A DNA stretch of 64,000 bases from Martinezella lusitana (GTDB lineage: Bacteria > Pseudomonadota > Alphaproteobacteria > Rhizobiales > Rhizobiaceae): contig NZ_WUEY01000004.1 in assembly GCF_010668395.1 (NCBI RefSeq), positions 496,001-560,000 on the forward strand, given 5' to 3'. The notes under the pieces are model-generated. The model searched no databases. It worked only from the letters and a program-made list of their open reading frames with translations, and was not told the origin of the DNA. The translations under genes were made by a program, and so were the position numbers. Every line of letters starts with the position of its first letter. The first letter of the stretch is position 1. Below, in pieces: positions 35,857 to 45,757 of this stretch.

Positions 35857-36921
35857 ATGTCGAAACTACGCGTCGCCGTTCTGTTTGGCGGTCAGTCCAG
35901 CGAGCATGAGGTTTCCGTCATGTCGGCCCGCAATGTCGTCAAGGCGATCGATGGCGGCAGATATGAGATCGTGCCGATCCTGATCGACCGCGCCGGGCGC
36001 TGGCTGCTGGTGGAGGAAAAGGGTGGCGCGCTGCCGGAGCCGGTTGCCTATGAGGGCACTGAAGTCTGCCTGGTTCCGGGCGGCAAGGGGCGGCTGCTGG
36101 CGCTGGAAGGGACTGGTGGGCGCGAGCTGCCTGCGGTCGACGTGCTGTTTCCGGTGCTGCATGGGCTGAACGGCGAGGATGGCTCCATTCAGGGCCTAGC
36201 CCAGATCGTCGGACTGCCCCTCGTCGGCTGCGGCATTCTCGGCTCGGCCAATGCGATCGACAAGGACATGGCAAAGCGCCTGCTGCGCGAGGCCGGCCTG
36301 CCCGTCGCCCGCTCTGTCACGCTCACGCGCGGCGACAAGCCAAGTTTCGATGAGATCGCGGCCACGCTCGGCTCGCCCGTCTTCGTCAAGCCCACCCGCC
36401 AGGGCTCGTCGGTCGGCGTCAGCAAGGTGCAGGATGCCGCAGCCTTCGAGAGCGCGCTCACCGAAGCCTTCCGGCATGACCGCAAGGTGCTGGTAGAAGA
36501 ATTCGTGCGCGCCCGCGAGATCGAATGCGCCGTGCTGGAAGAGCCTGACGGCTCGCTCTTCGTCTCCGTGCCGGGTGAGATCGCCACGGCCGCGACCCAC
36601 GGTTTCTATTCCTACGAGGCGAAATATCTGGATCAGGATGGCGCCGTCGTCACCGTGCCGGCGGATATTCCGGCCGGGACGGCGGAGGTGCTGAAGCGCA
36701 TGGCGGCGGATGGCTTTCGCGCGCTCGGATGCGAAGGGCTGGCGCGCGTCGATTTCTTCGTGCGGCCGGATCAGAGTATCGTCATCAACGAAATCAACAC
36801 CATGCCCGGCTTCACCAATATCAGCATGTATCCCAAGGCCATGGGCGCCTCGGGCATTTCCTATCCGGAGCTCATCAGCCGCCTGATCGAACACGGGCTT
36901 GCGCGGGCGCGGCAGGCCTAG
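35857..36921 (+). CDS. ddl: D-alanine--D-alanine ligase
   Basis: ATP-grasp ligase making D-Ala-D-Ala for peptidoglycan. 354 residues, DdlA-type length. Motifs: VAVLFGGQSSEHEVSVMSARNV at the N-terminus, FVKPTRQGSSVGVSKV (ATP-grasp), EEFVRAREIECAVLE, and the metal-binding VINEINTMPGFTNISMYPKAMGASGISYPELI. This is separate from the murC-ddlB division cluster, so the strain probably has a second ligase elsewhere. It converges with the small SH3-like gene after 28 bases. Confidence 0.95.
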   Translation: MSKLRVAVLFGGQSSEHEVSVMSARNVVKAIDGGRYEIVPILIDRAGRWLLVEEKGGALPEPVAYEGTEVCLVPGGKGRLLALEGTGGRELPAVDVLFPVLHGLNGEDGSIQGLAQIVGLPLVGCGILGSANAIDKDMAKRLLREAGLPVARSVTLTRGDKPSFDEIAATLGSPVFVKPTRQGSSVGVSKVQDAAAFESALTEAFRHDRKVLVEEFVRAREIECAVLEEPDGSLFVSVPGEIATAATHGFYSYEAKYLDQDGAVVTVPADIPAGTAEVLKRMAADGFRALGCEGLARVDFFVRPDQSIVINEINTMPGFTNISMYPKAMGASGISYPELISRLIEHGLARARQA

Positions 36922-36949
36922 TTCATGCCAGGCTATACTGCCATAGCCC

Positions 36950-37297
36950 TCAGACCTTTTCCGTCTTCTTGACCTTCACCTTCGGCTCGACAGGCGCATC
37001 CGGCGTCGGCGCCAGCAGTTTTCTGAGCGAGGCGATCTTGTCCTTCACCAGCGGGCGGAAGCGGCTGGCGCGATAGGGCATGTCGGCGGCGCCGTAGCCT
37101 TCCGGCCCGTCGTCGTTGCCGCGATGGATCTCCTCGAGCTTGACGCCGATGAAGGTGCCGTCGACATAATGCGTGTATTCGCCGACCCAGCGGATGGTGT
37201 AGATCGTCCCCTTGCGGATCAGCTGATCGATGCTGACATGCTTGAACTTGTCGTCGATGCAGACGACCTTCTGGCCCACATGGAAATCGTAGCTCAC
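36950..37297 (-). CDS. Small SH3-like protein of unknown function
   Basis: 115 residues, starting at GTG 37297 with AAGGAGG seven bases upstream. The longer in-frame ATG readings lack a ribosome site. The first 60 residues (VSYDFHVGQKVVCIDDKF...LIRKGTIYTIRWVGEYTHYVDGTFIGVKLEEIHR) form alternating short strands resembling an SH3-type barrel. The tail is Lys/Val/Pro-rich (KVKVKKTEKV). Proteins with this FHVGQKVVCID start are common in Rhizobiales; no function is known. Confidence 0.75.
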   Translation of the reverse strand: MSYDFHVGQKVVCIDDKFKHVSIDQLIRKGTIYTIRWVGEYTHYVDGTFIGVKLEEIHRGNDDGPEGYGAADMPYRASRFRPLVKDKIASLRKLLAPTPDAPVEPKVKVKKTEKV

Positions 37298-37785
37298 CCT
37301 GCCCTCCTTGAAACGACGGAAGCAACCCGGCTGCGTCGTTGCCACAAGCATAGCCGCATATGCGTTGCCGAGTAAACGCGGGCTGAGGTCGCAGGCCGGA
37401 TCGATGAAATGGCGGGACAGTTGCATATGGACATTTGGCCCCTCATCCGTCCTCTCACAGTTTCGTTTCGCTCAACTGTTCGAGTCCACCTTCTCCCCGC
37501 ACGCGGGGCGAAGGGGTCGGGCGTTGCCCCCTCTCCCCGTCGAAACGGGGAGAGGGCTGGGGTGAGGGGCACTTTTTATTTCATATGGATTGGCTTGCTC
37601 CGATGGTGGAAGGGGTTGTGCGACAGCGATCCCATAGGCGGCGACCCCACATGACTCGGTGACAAAGCAACCCGTTGACATCCTTCATGGAAGGCTGAAG
37701 ATTGCGCGCCGCAAGAGCAGCCACAAGGCCTTGCTTCCATGCCCCTGTCCGATACCCGCAAGGCCGCCGAAGGCTCGTCAAGTTC
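37298..37785. other. 488-base intergenic region holding a mosaic repeat
   Basis: Between the SH3-like gene and the four-carbon acid sugar kinase gene, divergently transcribed. Bases 37438-37570 are an intergenic mosaic repeat described separately. The remainder (37571-37785) has no credible gene. It should contain the promoter of the kinase-pdxA2 operon, but I cannot pick hexamers with confidence. Confidence 0.5.
37438..37570. repeat. Rhizobium-type intergenic mosaic element (RIME-like)
   Basis: The element is bounded by the inverted terminal octamers GCCCCTCA (37438-37445) and TGAGGGGC (37563-37570). Inside are two hairpins: CCTTCTCCCCGC/GCGGGGCGAAGG (37489-37514, one mismatch) and the 12-bp perfect CCCTCTCCCCGT/ACGGGGAGAGGG with loop CGAA (37529-37556). 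This arrangement matches the abundant extragenic palindromic elements of Rhizobiaceae. It is probably a non-autonomous repeat; it could also act as a transcription or mRNA boundary between the divergent genes. Confidence 0.8.
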
Positions 37786-38963
37786 ATGTCCACCCTCCGC
37801 CTCATCGCTGACGACCTGACCGGCGCACTCGATACCGCAGTCGAATTCGTCGGCGTTTACGGGCCGATCGAGGTGCAGCGCGACGATGCGCTTCCGGCAA
37901 GCCTGCCGGATTGTCTCGCGATCGATAGCGGCACCCGCGAAAAATCGGCCGCCGAGGCGGCGGCGATCGTCGGTCGCATCGCGCCGCTGCTGGAGGGGGC
38001 CGATCTTGCCTTCAAGAAGGTGGACAGCCTGTTTCGCGGGCCCTGGGCGGCGGAGCTCGCGGCCTGCTTTCGGCTGGGACACTGGCGTCAATGCATTCTC
38101 GCGCCGGCCTTTCCGCATCATGGGCGGCACACGAGGGGCGGGCGGCAGGTGCTGTTTGCCGGCAAGGACGCCTGGCGCGACGTGAGCGGCGATCTGGTCG
38201 CTCACCTGCAGGCGGAAGGGCTGCCGGCCTTCAACACGACATTCGCCCTGAACCCTGCCAAAGCCGGAAAGCGCCGGCCTGTTCCCGATGGCATCCATGT
38301 TTTCGATGCGCATTCGGACGACGATCTGGACGCCGTCATCGCATGGGCATCAACGCAGCTGCACGGACCGGTCCTATGGAGCGGCACCGGCGGGCTAGCC
38401 CGCGCCCTGGCGCGGAATATCGATCTGGCGACGCATCATCGCCCCCATGCAGAAAAGAACGCATCCGTCGTCCCCGTTTCGCGCCGGCTGCAAAGACCGG
38501 TGCTTGGCCTGTTCGGCTCGGATCAGCCGATCACGCTGGCGCAGCTCCAGGCCTGCGGCCCCTATTGGCTGAAGCTCTCGGAAGGCGCGAATGCCGATGC
38601 CGTCGAAAGCCAGATCCGGCAAGGCGGCGTCGCCATGGTCAGCCTCGACCTGCCGACGGGGCTCGAGCGCGACGATGCGGCAAGGCGGATCGAGGCGACC
38701 CTCGGCGGCATCGCCAGGGCCCTGCCGGCCCCGGCCACATTGATCGTCGCCGGCGGCGAAACCTTGCGCAATCTGTGCTCGGCGCTCGATGTCTCGGCCC
38801 TCAGCATCACCGGCCAGGCCGCACCCGGCCTGCCGCGCTCCACGATCATCGGCGGCCCCTGGAACGGGACGACGGTCATCTCCAAGTCGGGCGCCTTCGG
38901 AGGGCCCACTTTATGGCGCGATCTCTTGAATGAAAACGCGCTCATCGCCGGAGGAGAAGAACC

Positions 38964-38967
<4 letters not shown>
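37786..38967 (+). CDS. Four-carbon acid sugar kinase (DUF1537/DtnK-OtnK type)
   Basis: 393 residues. Opens with LRLIADDLTGALDTAVEF, the family's substrate-binding signature, followed by IDSGTREKSAAEA, FKKVDSLFRGPWAAEL, and ends with the nucleotide-binding GGETLRNLCSAL and KSGAFGGPTLWRDLL. Characterised members phosphorylate D-threonate, D-erythronate or 3-oxo-tetronates at C4. It overlaps the pdxA2 start by four bases. In the known pathway the phosphorylated acid is then oxidised and decarboxylated by PdxA2 to dihydroxyacetone phosphate. The precise acid is not determined. Confidence 0.9.
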
Positions 38968-39977
<1,010 letters not shown>

Positions 39978-40087
39978 CATTCCGCCGCAATCCCCGTATC
40001 GGACGGCTGAAAAATTTCCGCAGCCCTGTCGGCCTTGCCGCTCTTCCTTCGTCCTTTGGGCATTCCAATTGGAGAGAGGAGCACCAA

Positions 40088-40561
40088 ATGTCCAAGATTG
40101 CCCCATGCCTTTGGTTCGCACGGGAAGCCGAGGAAGCAGCGAATTTCTATGTTTCAATCTTCCCGGGCTCGCGGATCGACCATGTTCAGAAGAACATTGT
40201 CGACACCCCCTCCGGCAAGGCCGATCAGGTTCTGGTCGTCAACTTCACGCTCGCCGGCCAGCGCTTCATGGCGCTGAACGGCGGCAACCGTATCGAATTC
40301 ACCCATGCGATTTCTCTGGAGGTGGATTGCGCCGATCAGGCCGAGGTCGACCGGCTCTGGAACGGGCTTGCCGCCGGCGGAACACCCGTGGCTTGCGGCT
40401 GGGTGACGGACCGCTATGGGGTTTCGTGGCAGATCGTGCCGACCGCGCTCGGCAAATATCTGTCCGATCCCGATGCAGCCAAGGCTGCCCGCGTCATGCA
40501 GGCCATGATGCAGATGGTCAAGCTCGATATCGCCGGGCTGGGGGCCGCCTATCGCGGCTGA
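40088..40561 (+). CDS. VOC-family (PhnB-like) metalloprotein
   Basis: 157 residues. Glyoxalase-like paired beta-alpha-beta-beta-beta fold of the PhnB/3-demethylubiquinone-methyltransferase-like group: CLWFAREAEEAANFYVSIFPGSRID, VVNFTLAGQRFMALNGG, FTHAISLEVDC, ACGWVTDRYGVSWQIVPTAL. Its ribosome site (GAGAGGAG) is strong. The family binds a metal but the reaction is generally unknown. It stands alone between pdxA2 and a phosphatase gene. Confidence 0.88.
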   Translation: MSKIAPCLWFAREAEEAANFYVSIFPGSRIDHVQKNIVDTPSGKADQVLVVNFTLAGQRFMALNGGNRIEFTHAISLEVDCADQAEVDRLWNGLAAGGTPVACGWVTDRYGVSWQIVPTALGKYLSDPDAAKAARVMQAMMQMVKLDIAGLGAAYRG

Positions 40562-40794
40562 ACAGCCTGACCCTTCGGGAGGCTGCGATAAGCACGGCTT
40601 TCCCAGGGCAATGGCGAGGTTCCGGCCATTTCATCGATTTCGACCGCTGGTTGCCGCCGGTACGGCTTGCAGCGGACCGATGCTTGGAATACCGTCGTTC
40701 GCAAACTCGCCGAAAGCGGGTTTCTCGATATCATTTCAAGCAATTGGACTGTCGCGGTCGTTCAGGCACGGCCCGGCGGGAAACGGCCGATTTC

Positions 40795-41538
40795 ATGCAG
40801 CATCAACGGGACCGCATCGCTCTCACCGCGCACGATTATGCCGCGATCTATGCGCTGAGCGATATCCATGGCTGTTACGATGACATGGTCGCGGCTGAAA
40901 GACGCATCGTCGAGGATGCCCGTAGCCTTCCCGGCAGAAAGCTGCTGATGTTTCTCGGCGACTATGTCGATCGCGGTCCGCGCTCCAGCGACGTCCTGGC
41001 GCATCTCTGCGCGCCGCCGCCGGAAGGCTTCGACCGCTATGCGCTTTGCGGCAATCACGACGATGTCTTCCTGCGCTTTCTGGAGGACCCCGACGCCAAT
41101 AGCCACTGGCTCGAATTCGGCGCGCTGCCGACGCTCGCCTCCTATGGCATCGATGCCAGACATGTCCTTTTCGACCTCGGCTTTTCCGTCACGGAGTTGC
41201 GCGACCTGGCGCTCAAGGCCATTCCGGCGGCGCATGTCGATCTGCTGCGTTCGCTCGCAGGCGCGGTCACTCTCGGCTCGACCCTCTTCGTCCATGCCGG
41301 CATCAGGCCGGGCGTACCGTTACACGATCAGACCGACGAGGATCTCCTGTGGATCCGCGAGCCGTTCCTGTCGGAAGGGCCGCAACTGCCGCTTCTGGTC
41401 ATCCACGGCCACACCCCGGGTTCTCACCCCGTTTTCGGCAAGGGCCGCATCGGTATCGATACGGCCGTCTCCATGGGCGGCACCCTGACGGTCCTCAAGA
41501 TCGCCGACGGCAGGCCGATAATTCTGCCTCCAGGCTGA
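40795..41538 (+). CDS. PPP-family metallophosphoesterase (Ser/Thr phosphatase-like)
   Basis: 247 residues with all dinuclear-metal motifs of the PPP family: ALSDIHGCYDDM, FLGDYVDRGPRSSD, ALCGNHDDVFL, LFVHAGIRPG and VIHGHTPGSHPV. Likely removes phosphate from proteins or small molecules such as diadenosine polyphosphates. Start ATG 40795 gives the family's usual length; the in-frame upstream extension (from 40562) crosses a 230-base spacer with no recognisable protein. Confidence 0.88.
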   Translation: MQHQRDRIALTAHDYAAIYALSDIHGCYDDMVAAERRIVEDARSLPGRKLLMFLGDYVDRGPRSSDVLAHLCAPPPEGFDRYALCGNHDDVFLRFLEDPDANSHWLEFGALPTLASYGIDARHVLFDLGFSVTELRDLALKAIPAAHVDLLRSLAGAVTLGSTLFVHAGIRPGVPLHDQTDEDLLWIREPFLSEGPQLPLLVIHGHTPGSHPVFGKGRIGIDTAVSMGGTLTVLKIADGRPIILPPG

Positions 41539-41579
41539 AGCGCTCAACCCGAAAAAGAGAAGAGGCCTGGCCGCGCGAT

Positions 41580-42398
41580 CTAGGATTTCTGCAATGCGTC
41601 GTCGGACCAGACACCGCTGAAACTGGCTTCGACAGGCCCGGTGAGGAAGACGCTTCCGATACCATCCCATCTGACGTTGAAGCTGCCGCCATCGCAGACG
41701 ACGTCCACCGAACCGCTCAGCAAGCCGCGCCGGATCCCGTTCACAGCCGCGCCGCAAGCGCATGATCCCGAACCCAGCGGAATACCGCCGCCGCGTTCCC
41801 ATATGCGAAGCCGAATCCGCGTCGGATCGATTATCTGGACAAAATGCACGTTGGTCCTTTGCGGAAACAAGGGATGAGTTTCGATCTCAGGGCCAATTGC
41901 TTCGATCTCCACGTCTCGCACATCGTCGACAAAGAAGGTGCAGTGCGGATTGCCCATGCTGCAAACCGCGGGAGAACCCGGCAAGGAGACCGCCAACGTG
42001 TCCATCTCGCAGGCGATCGGGACATCCCGCCAATCCAGCGACGGCCTTCCCATGTCGACCGCTATGAGATCGCCCACGTCCTTGGAACAGGTCAGGAGCC
42101 CACGATTGGTCCTCACGATGACGGAGGAAGAGCCTGTTTCCCGCAACAGCTTCCAGGCAACGCCCCGCGTGGCGCTGCCGCAAACATCCAGCGTCGAACC
42201 ATCCGGATTCCAGAATGCAAGGCGAACCGCCGCATCCTCGCAATCCGTCATGACCGCGAGCTGATTGAACCCGATCCCGCGGTTTCGGTCGCCCAGCCGC
42301 CGGACGATATCCCGGTCGATGAAATCGGCCTGGCCGCGCAGGTCGACGATGACGAAGTCGTCGCCATTCGCATGCATCTTCTGAAAATTGATTGTCAT
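41580..42398 (-). CDS. Diaminopimelate-epimerase-like racemase (DapF paralogue)
   Basis: 272 residues with the DapF double fold. Both catalytic cysteines align with E. coli DapF: the first in LDVCGSATRG, the second in LGSGSCACGAAVNG. Surrounding motifs are clearly altered: the usual MHGLGNDF is MHANGDDF and the usual CGNGARC is CGSATRG. SMGNPHCTFFVDDV and RANIGF-equivalent RTNVHFVQII remain. Because rhizobial lysine-pathway dapF sits elsewhere, this is probably a paralogue acting on another amino acid, as DapF-like racemases do in opine-metallophore and lysine/histidine racemisation. Start ATG 42398. Confidence 0.8.
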   Translation of the reverse strand: MTINFQKMHANGDDFVIVDLRGQADFIDRDIVRRLGDRNRGIGFNQLAVMTDCEDAAVRLAFWNPDGSTLDVCGSATRGVAWKLLRETGSSSVIVRTNRGLLTCSKDVGDLIAVDMGRPSLDWRDVPIACEMDTLAVSLPGSPAVCSMGNPHCTFFVDDVRDVEIEAIGPEIETHPLFPQRTNVHFVQIIDPTRIRLRIWERGGGIPLGSGSCACGAAVNGIRRGLLSGSVDVVCDGGSFNVRWDGIGSVFLTGPVEASFSGVWSDDALQKS

Positions 42399-42580
42399 TG
42401 CCGCATTTCCATCCACTCGAATTCCGGGACGATCGATTGTCGAGAATGCGTCATGAGGATATGGCCGGCAAGGAAAACCGCCCGCAACTTTCATGTTGCG
42501 GACGGCTCGATATCATCCTGTCTTCATTCGGCGCTTCGGGTTGGCAGGGCCAGGGCCGGCATCTGCTTCCCTCCGGCGCC

Positions 42581-45500
42581 CTACTCCGCCGCCATCGCGG
42601 GAGGAAGCTGGAGGGTGTTCTGGTCGTCGTCGGCCTGATCCTTGGCCGGCGGTTCCGTCGACTTGTGCTTCGGCTCCCGGCCGAAGAACAAGGCATAGCC
42701 GGCGGGCAGCACGAAGATGGTCAGCACGGTCGCGACCAGAATGCCGCCCATCATGGCGTAGGCGAGCGGGCCCCAGAACACGCCGCGCGAGATCGGGATC
42801 AGCGCCAGCACGGCCGTCAGCGCCGTCAGCATGATCGGCCGGAAACGACGAACGGCCGAGCCGATGATCGCTTCCTTCCGGTCCATGCCCGCCGCGATAT
42901 CCTGGTCGATCTGGTCGACGAGGATGATCGAGTTGCGGATGATGATGCCGAGCAGCGCGATGACGCCGAGGATCGCCACGAAGCCGAAGGGCGCACCGCT
43001 GATGAGCAGAGCTCCGGCGGCACCGATGATGCCGAGCGGACCGGTCGCCAGCACCAGCATCGCCTTGCCGAAATGCTGCAGCTGCGCCATCAGGAGCACG
43101 ACGATGATGACGAGCATGATCGGCGCCTTGGCGGCGATCGAGGCCTGGCTTTCAGCACTGTCTTCGGCACCGCCCTGGATTTCGATCTTGTAGCCGGCCG
43201 GCAGGCTGTTTCTGAGATCCGCCATATCGTTATAGAGCTTGGCGGTCACGTCGTTCGACTGCACATCGTCGGGCAATGTCGCCCGCACGGTGATGGTCGG
43301 CAGGCGATCGCGGCGCCATTCGATGCTCTGCTCCATCACCGGCTCGATCTTGGCGACCTGCGACAGCGGCACGAACCCGCCGGTATCGGTCGGAATATAG
43401 ATGGAGTTCACCGAGGTCAGCAGATGGCGGCTTGCCTCCGGCTCGCGGGCCACGATCCCGACCGTTTCCTCACCCTCGCGATAGTTGTCGAGGGTAGCGC
43501 CCGACATCGCAGCCTGCAGCATCTGGCGGATACGCTGCGAGGTGACGCCGAGAGCACGGGCGCGATCCTGATCGATCACCAGCTTCATGGCCGGCACCGG
43601 CTCGAGCCAGTCGTCGTGGATGGCGCCGAGCAGAGGATTCTGGGAGAAGCGCTGCTTCACCTCGTCGGCAATGTGACGAACCTCTTCCCGGTCCGGGCCC
43701 ATGACGCGCAGCTGCACGGGCCAGCCTGTCGGCGGACCGAGGAACAGGCGGTCGACCTTGGCGCGAACGGAGGGGAAGTCTGCCGCGAGAATCCCGCGCA
43801 TCTTGGTAATCAGACGCTCGCGTGCCGGCTCGTCCTTGGCCATGACCAGCATCTGGGCATAGTTCGGATTGGTGAGCTGCTGATCGAGCGGCAGGAAGAA
43901 GCGTGGCGCGCCCTGGCCGACATAGGTGGCGATGAAGCGCTTGTCCGGATCGTCGGCCATGCGCGCTTCCAGAGCCTGCGCCTGCCGCTCGACTTCCTTG
44001 ATGCTGGTTCCCTCAGGCAGCCACAGATCGACCAGGATTTCCGGACGCGACGACTGCGGGAAGAAATTCTGCGGAATGAACTGGAAGGACCAGAGGCTGC
44101 CGACGAAGGCGGCCAGCGTCAGAAGCAGCACGATGACGCGGTGGCGCACGGCCCAGGTCACGGAGGACCGCAGGCGACGGTAGAAGCGCGTATCGAACAC
44201 GTCATGATGCTCGCCGGCATGATGGCGCTGCTTGAGGATCATGTAGCCGAGCCATGGCGTGAAGTAGACGGCCACAAACCAGGAGACCACGAGCGCGATG
44301 CCGACGACGTAGAAGAGCGTGCGGACATATTCGCCCGCCGTCGATGCCGCGAAGCCGACGGGAATGAAGCCGGCGGTCGTGATCAGCGTGCCGGTCAGCA
44401 TCGGGAAGGCGGTCGAGGAATAGGCGAAGCTGGCGGCATCGAGCTTCACCAGCCCCTCTTCCAGCTTGCGCTCCATCAGCTCGACCACGATCATCGCGTC
44501 ATCCACCAGCAGGCCGAGCGCGATGATGAGCGCACCGAGCGAGATACGCTGCAGGTCGATGCCGAATTCGTACATGATGGCGAAGGTCGCGGCCAGCACC
44601 AGCGGAATGGCGATGGCGATCACCAGGCCCGAGCGCCAGCCGATCGACAGGAACGAGACGATCAGCACGATGACGAGAGCTTCGCCGAGCGCGTGCATGA
44701 ACTCGCTGATCGCGTCGGTGACGACATCGGGCTGGTTGGCGATCTGGTCGACCTGCACGCCGACCGGCAGCGAGGTCTCGAAACGCTTGTAGGTTTCCTC
44801 CACGGAGGCACCGACGTCGGTCACCTTGTAGCCGCTCGCCATGACGACGCCAAGCTGCACGCTCGGATGACCATTGTAAAGGAACTTGGCGGTATAGGGA
44901 TCTTGCAGCCCGGCAGTGACGGTGGCGATATCGCCGAGGCGGGTTACCTGGCCGCCGGCGGTCAGCCGCAAGTTCTTGATGTCCTCGACCTTGTTGACGT
45001 CGCCCTCGACCGAGATGCGCACCGAACGCGTCGTGGTATCGACGCTACCGGCCGGATCGACATTGTTCTGGCCGACGATGGCGTTCTTCAGGTCGTTGAG
45101 CGTCAGCCCGCGCTCGGCCAGGACCTTGGAGGAGACGTCGATATAGATCTGCTCCGCCTGGTCGCCGATGATGGTGGCCTTCTCGACGCCCGGCGTGGAC
45201 AGCAGCATGTCTCGCGCCTGGATGGCGAACTTCTTCAGCTCCGGATAGCTGTAGCCATCGCCGCTGATCGAATGCAGCGTGATGAAGGTATCGCCGAATT
45301 CATCGTTGAAATAGGGACCGAGCAGGCCAGCCGGCAGCTCGTTGCCGATATCGCCGACCTTCTTGCGGATCTGGTAGAAGGCATCCTTCACCTGTTCGGT
45401 GTTGGTATCGCCCTTGATCTGGACCGTCGTGATGGCAAAGCCGGCACGGGTATAGGATTTGACCCAATCGAGATGCGGCGTTTCCTGCAGCTTGCGCTCG

Positions 45501-45736
45501 ATCTTGTTGACCACCTGGTCTTCCATGTCCTGCAGCGAGGCGCCTGGCCAGACGGTCTGCACGACCATGACGCGGAAGGTGAAATCCGGATCTTCCTTCT
45601 GGCCCATATGCGTGAGGCCAAGCGCCCCCGCGATGATGATGAGACCGAAGAGGAACCGCGCGATGCTCGGGTGGCCGATCGCCCAGCGCGACAGGTTGAA
45701 ACGCTGCTTCCCGCCGGAAGTGTTGTTGATGGACAT
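42581..45736 (-). CDS. RND efflux permease
   Basis: 1051-residue inner-membrane proton antiporter of the AcrB superfamily, with 12 transmembrane segments and two large periplasmic loops. TM4 has the proton-relay aspartates in IALGLLVDDAMIVVELM. The opening RWAIGHPSIARFLFGLIIIAGALGL and the single adaptor partner resemble a subgroup of multidrug RND pumps found in rhizobia. There is no outer-membrane TolC-like gene here, so a channel encoded elsewhere is presumably shared. It follows the adaptor by 21 bases and is controlled by the TetR gene upstream. Confidence 0.93.
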   Translation of the reverse strand: MSINNTSGGKQRFNLSRWAIGHPSIARFLFGLIIIAGALGLTHMGQKEDPDFTFRVMVVQTVWPGASLQDMEDQVVNKIERKLQETPHLDWVKSYTRAGFAITTVQIKGDTNTEQVKDAFYQIRKKVGDIGNELPAGLLGPYFNDEFGDTFITLHSISGDGYSYPELKKFAIQARDMLLSTPGVEKATIIGDQAEQIYIDVSSKVLAERGLTLNDLKNAIVGQNNVDPAGSVDTTTRSVRISVEGDVNKVEDIKNLRLTAGGQVTRLGDIATVTAGLQDPYTAKFLYNGHPSVQLGVVMASGYKVTDVGASVEETYKRFETSLPVGVQVDQIANQPDVVTDAISEFMHALGEALVIVLIVSFLSIGWRSGLVIAIAIPLVLAATFAIMYEFGIDLQRISLGALIIALGLLVDDAMIVVELMERKLEEGLVKLDAASFAYSSTAFPMLTGTLITTAGFIPVGFAASTAGEYVRTLFYVVGIALVVSWFVAVYFTPWLGYMILKQRHHAGEHHDVFDTRFYRRLRSSVTWAVRHRVIVLLLTLAAFVGSLWSFQFIPQNFFPQSSRPEILVDLWLPEGTSIKEVERQAQALEARMADDPDKRFIATYVGQGAPRFFLPLDQQLTNPNYAQMLVMAKDEPARERLITKMRGILAADFPSVRAKVDRLFLGPPTGWPVQLRVMGPDREEVRHIADEVKQRFSQNPLLGAIHDDWLEPVPAMKLVIDQDRARALGVTSQRIRQMLQAAMSGATLDNYREGEETVGIVAREPEASRHLLTSVNSIYIPTDTGGFVPLSQVAKIEPVMEQSIEWRRDRLPTITVRATLPDDVQSNDVTAKLYNDMADLRNSLPAGYKIEIQGGAEDSAESQASIAAKAPIMLVIIVVLLMAQLQHFGKAMLVLATGPLGIIGAAGALLISGAPFGFVAILGVIALLGIIIRNSIILVDQIDQDIAAGMDRKEAIIGSAVRRFRPIMLTALTAVLALIPISRGVFWGPLAYAMMGGILVATVLTIFVLPAGYALFFGREPKHKSTEPPAKDQADDDQNTLQLPPAMAAE

Positions 45737-45757
45737 GGTTTCGCCCTCTCGATCCGG

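Noticed and set aside
37489..37556. Rho-independent terminator for the kinase operon
   Set aside because: The hairpins lie upstream of the gene, have no T tract and match the mosaic element layout better.
40562..40794. Open frames between the VOC and phosphatase genes
   Set aside because: An in-frame extension of the phosphatase gene and a second frame ending around 40858 are open but show no domain, and the phosphatase is complete from 40795.
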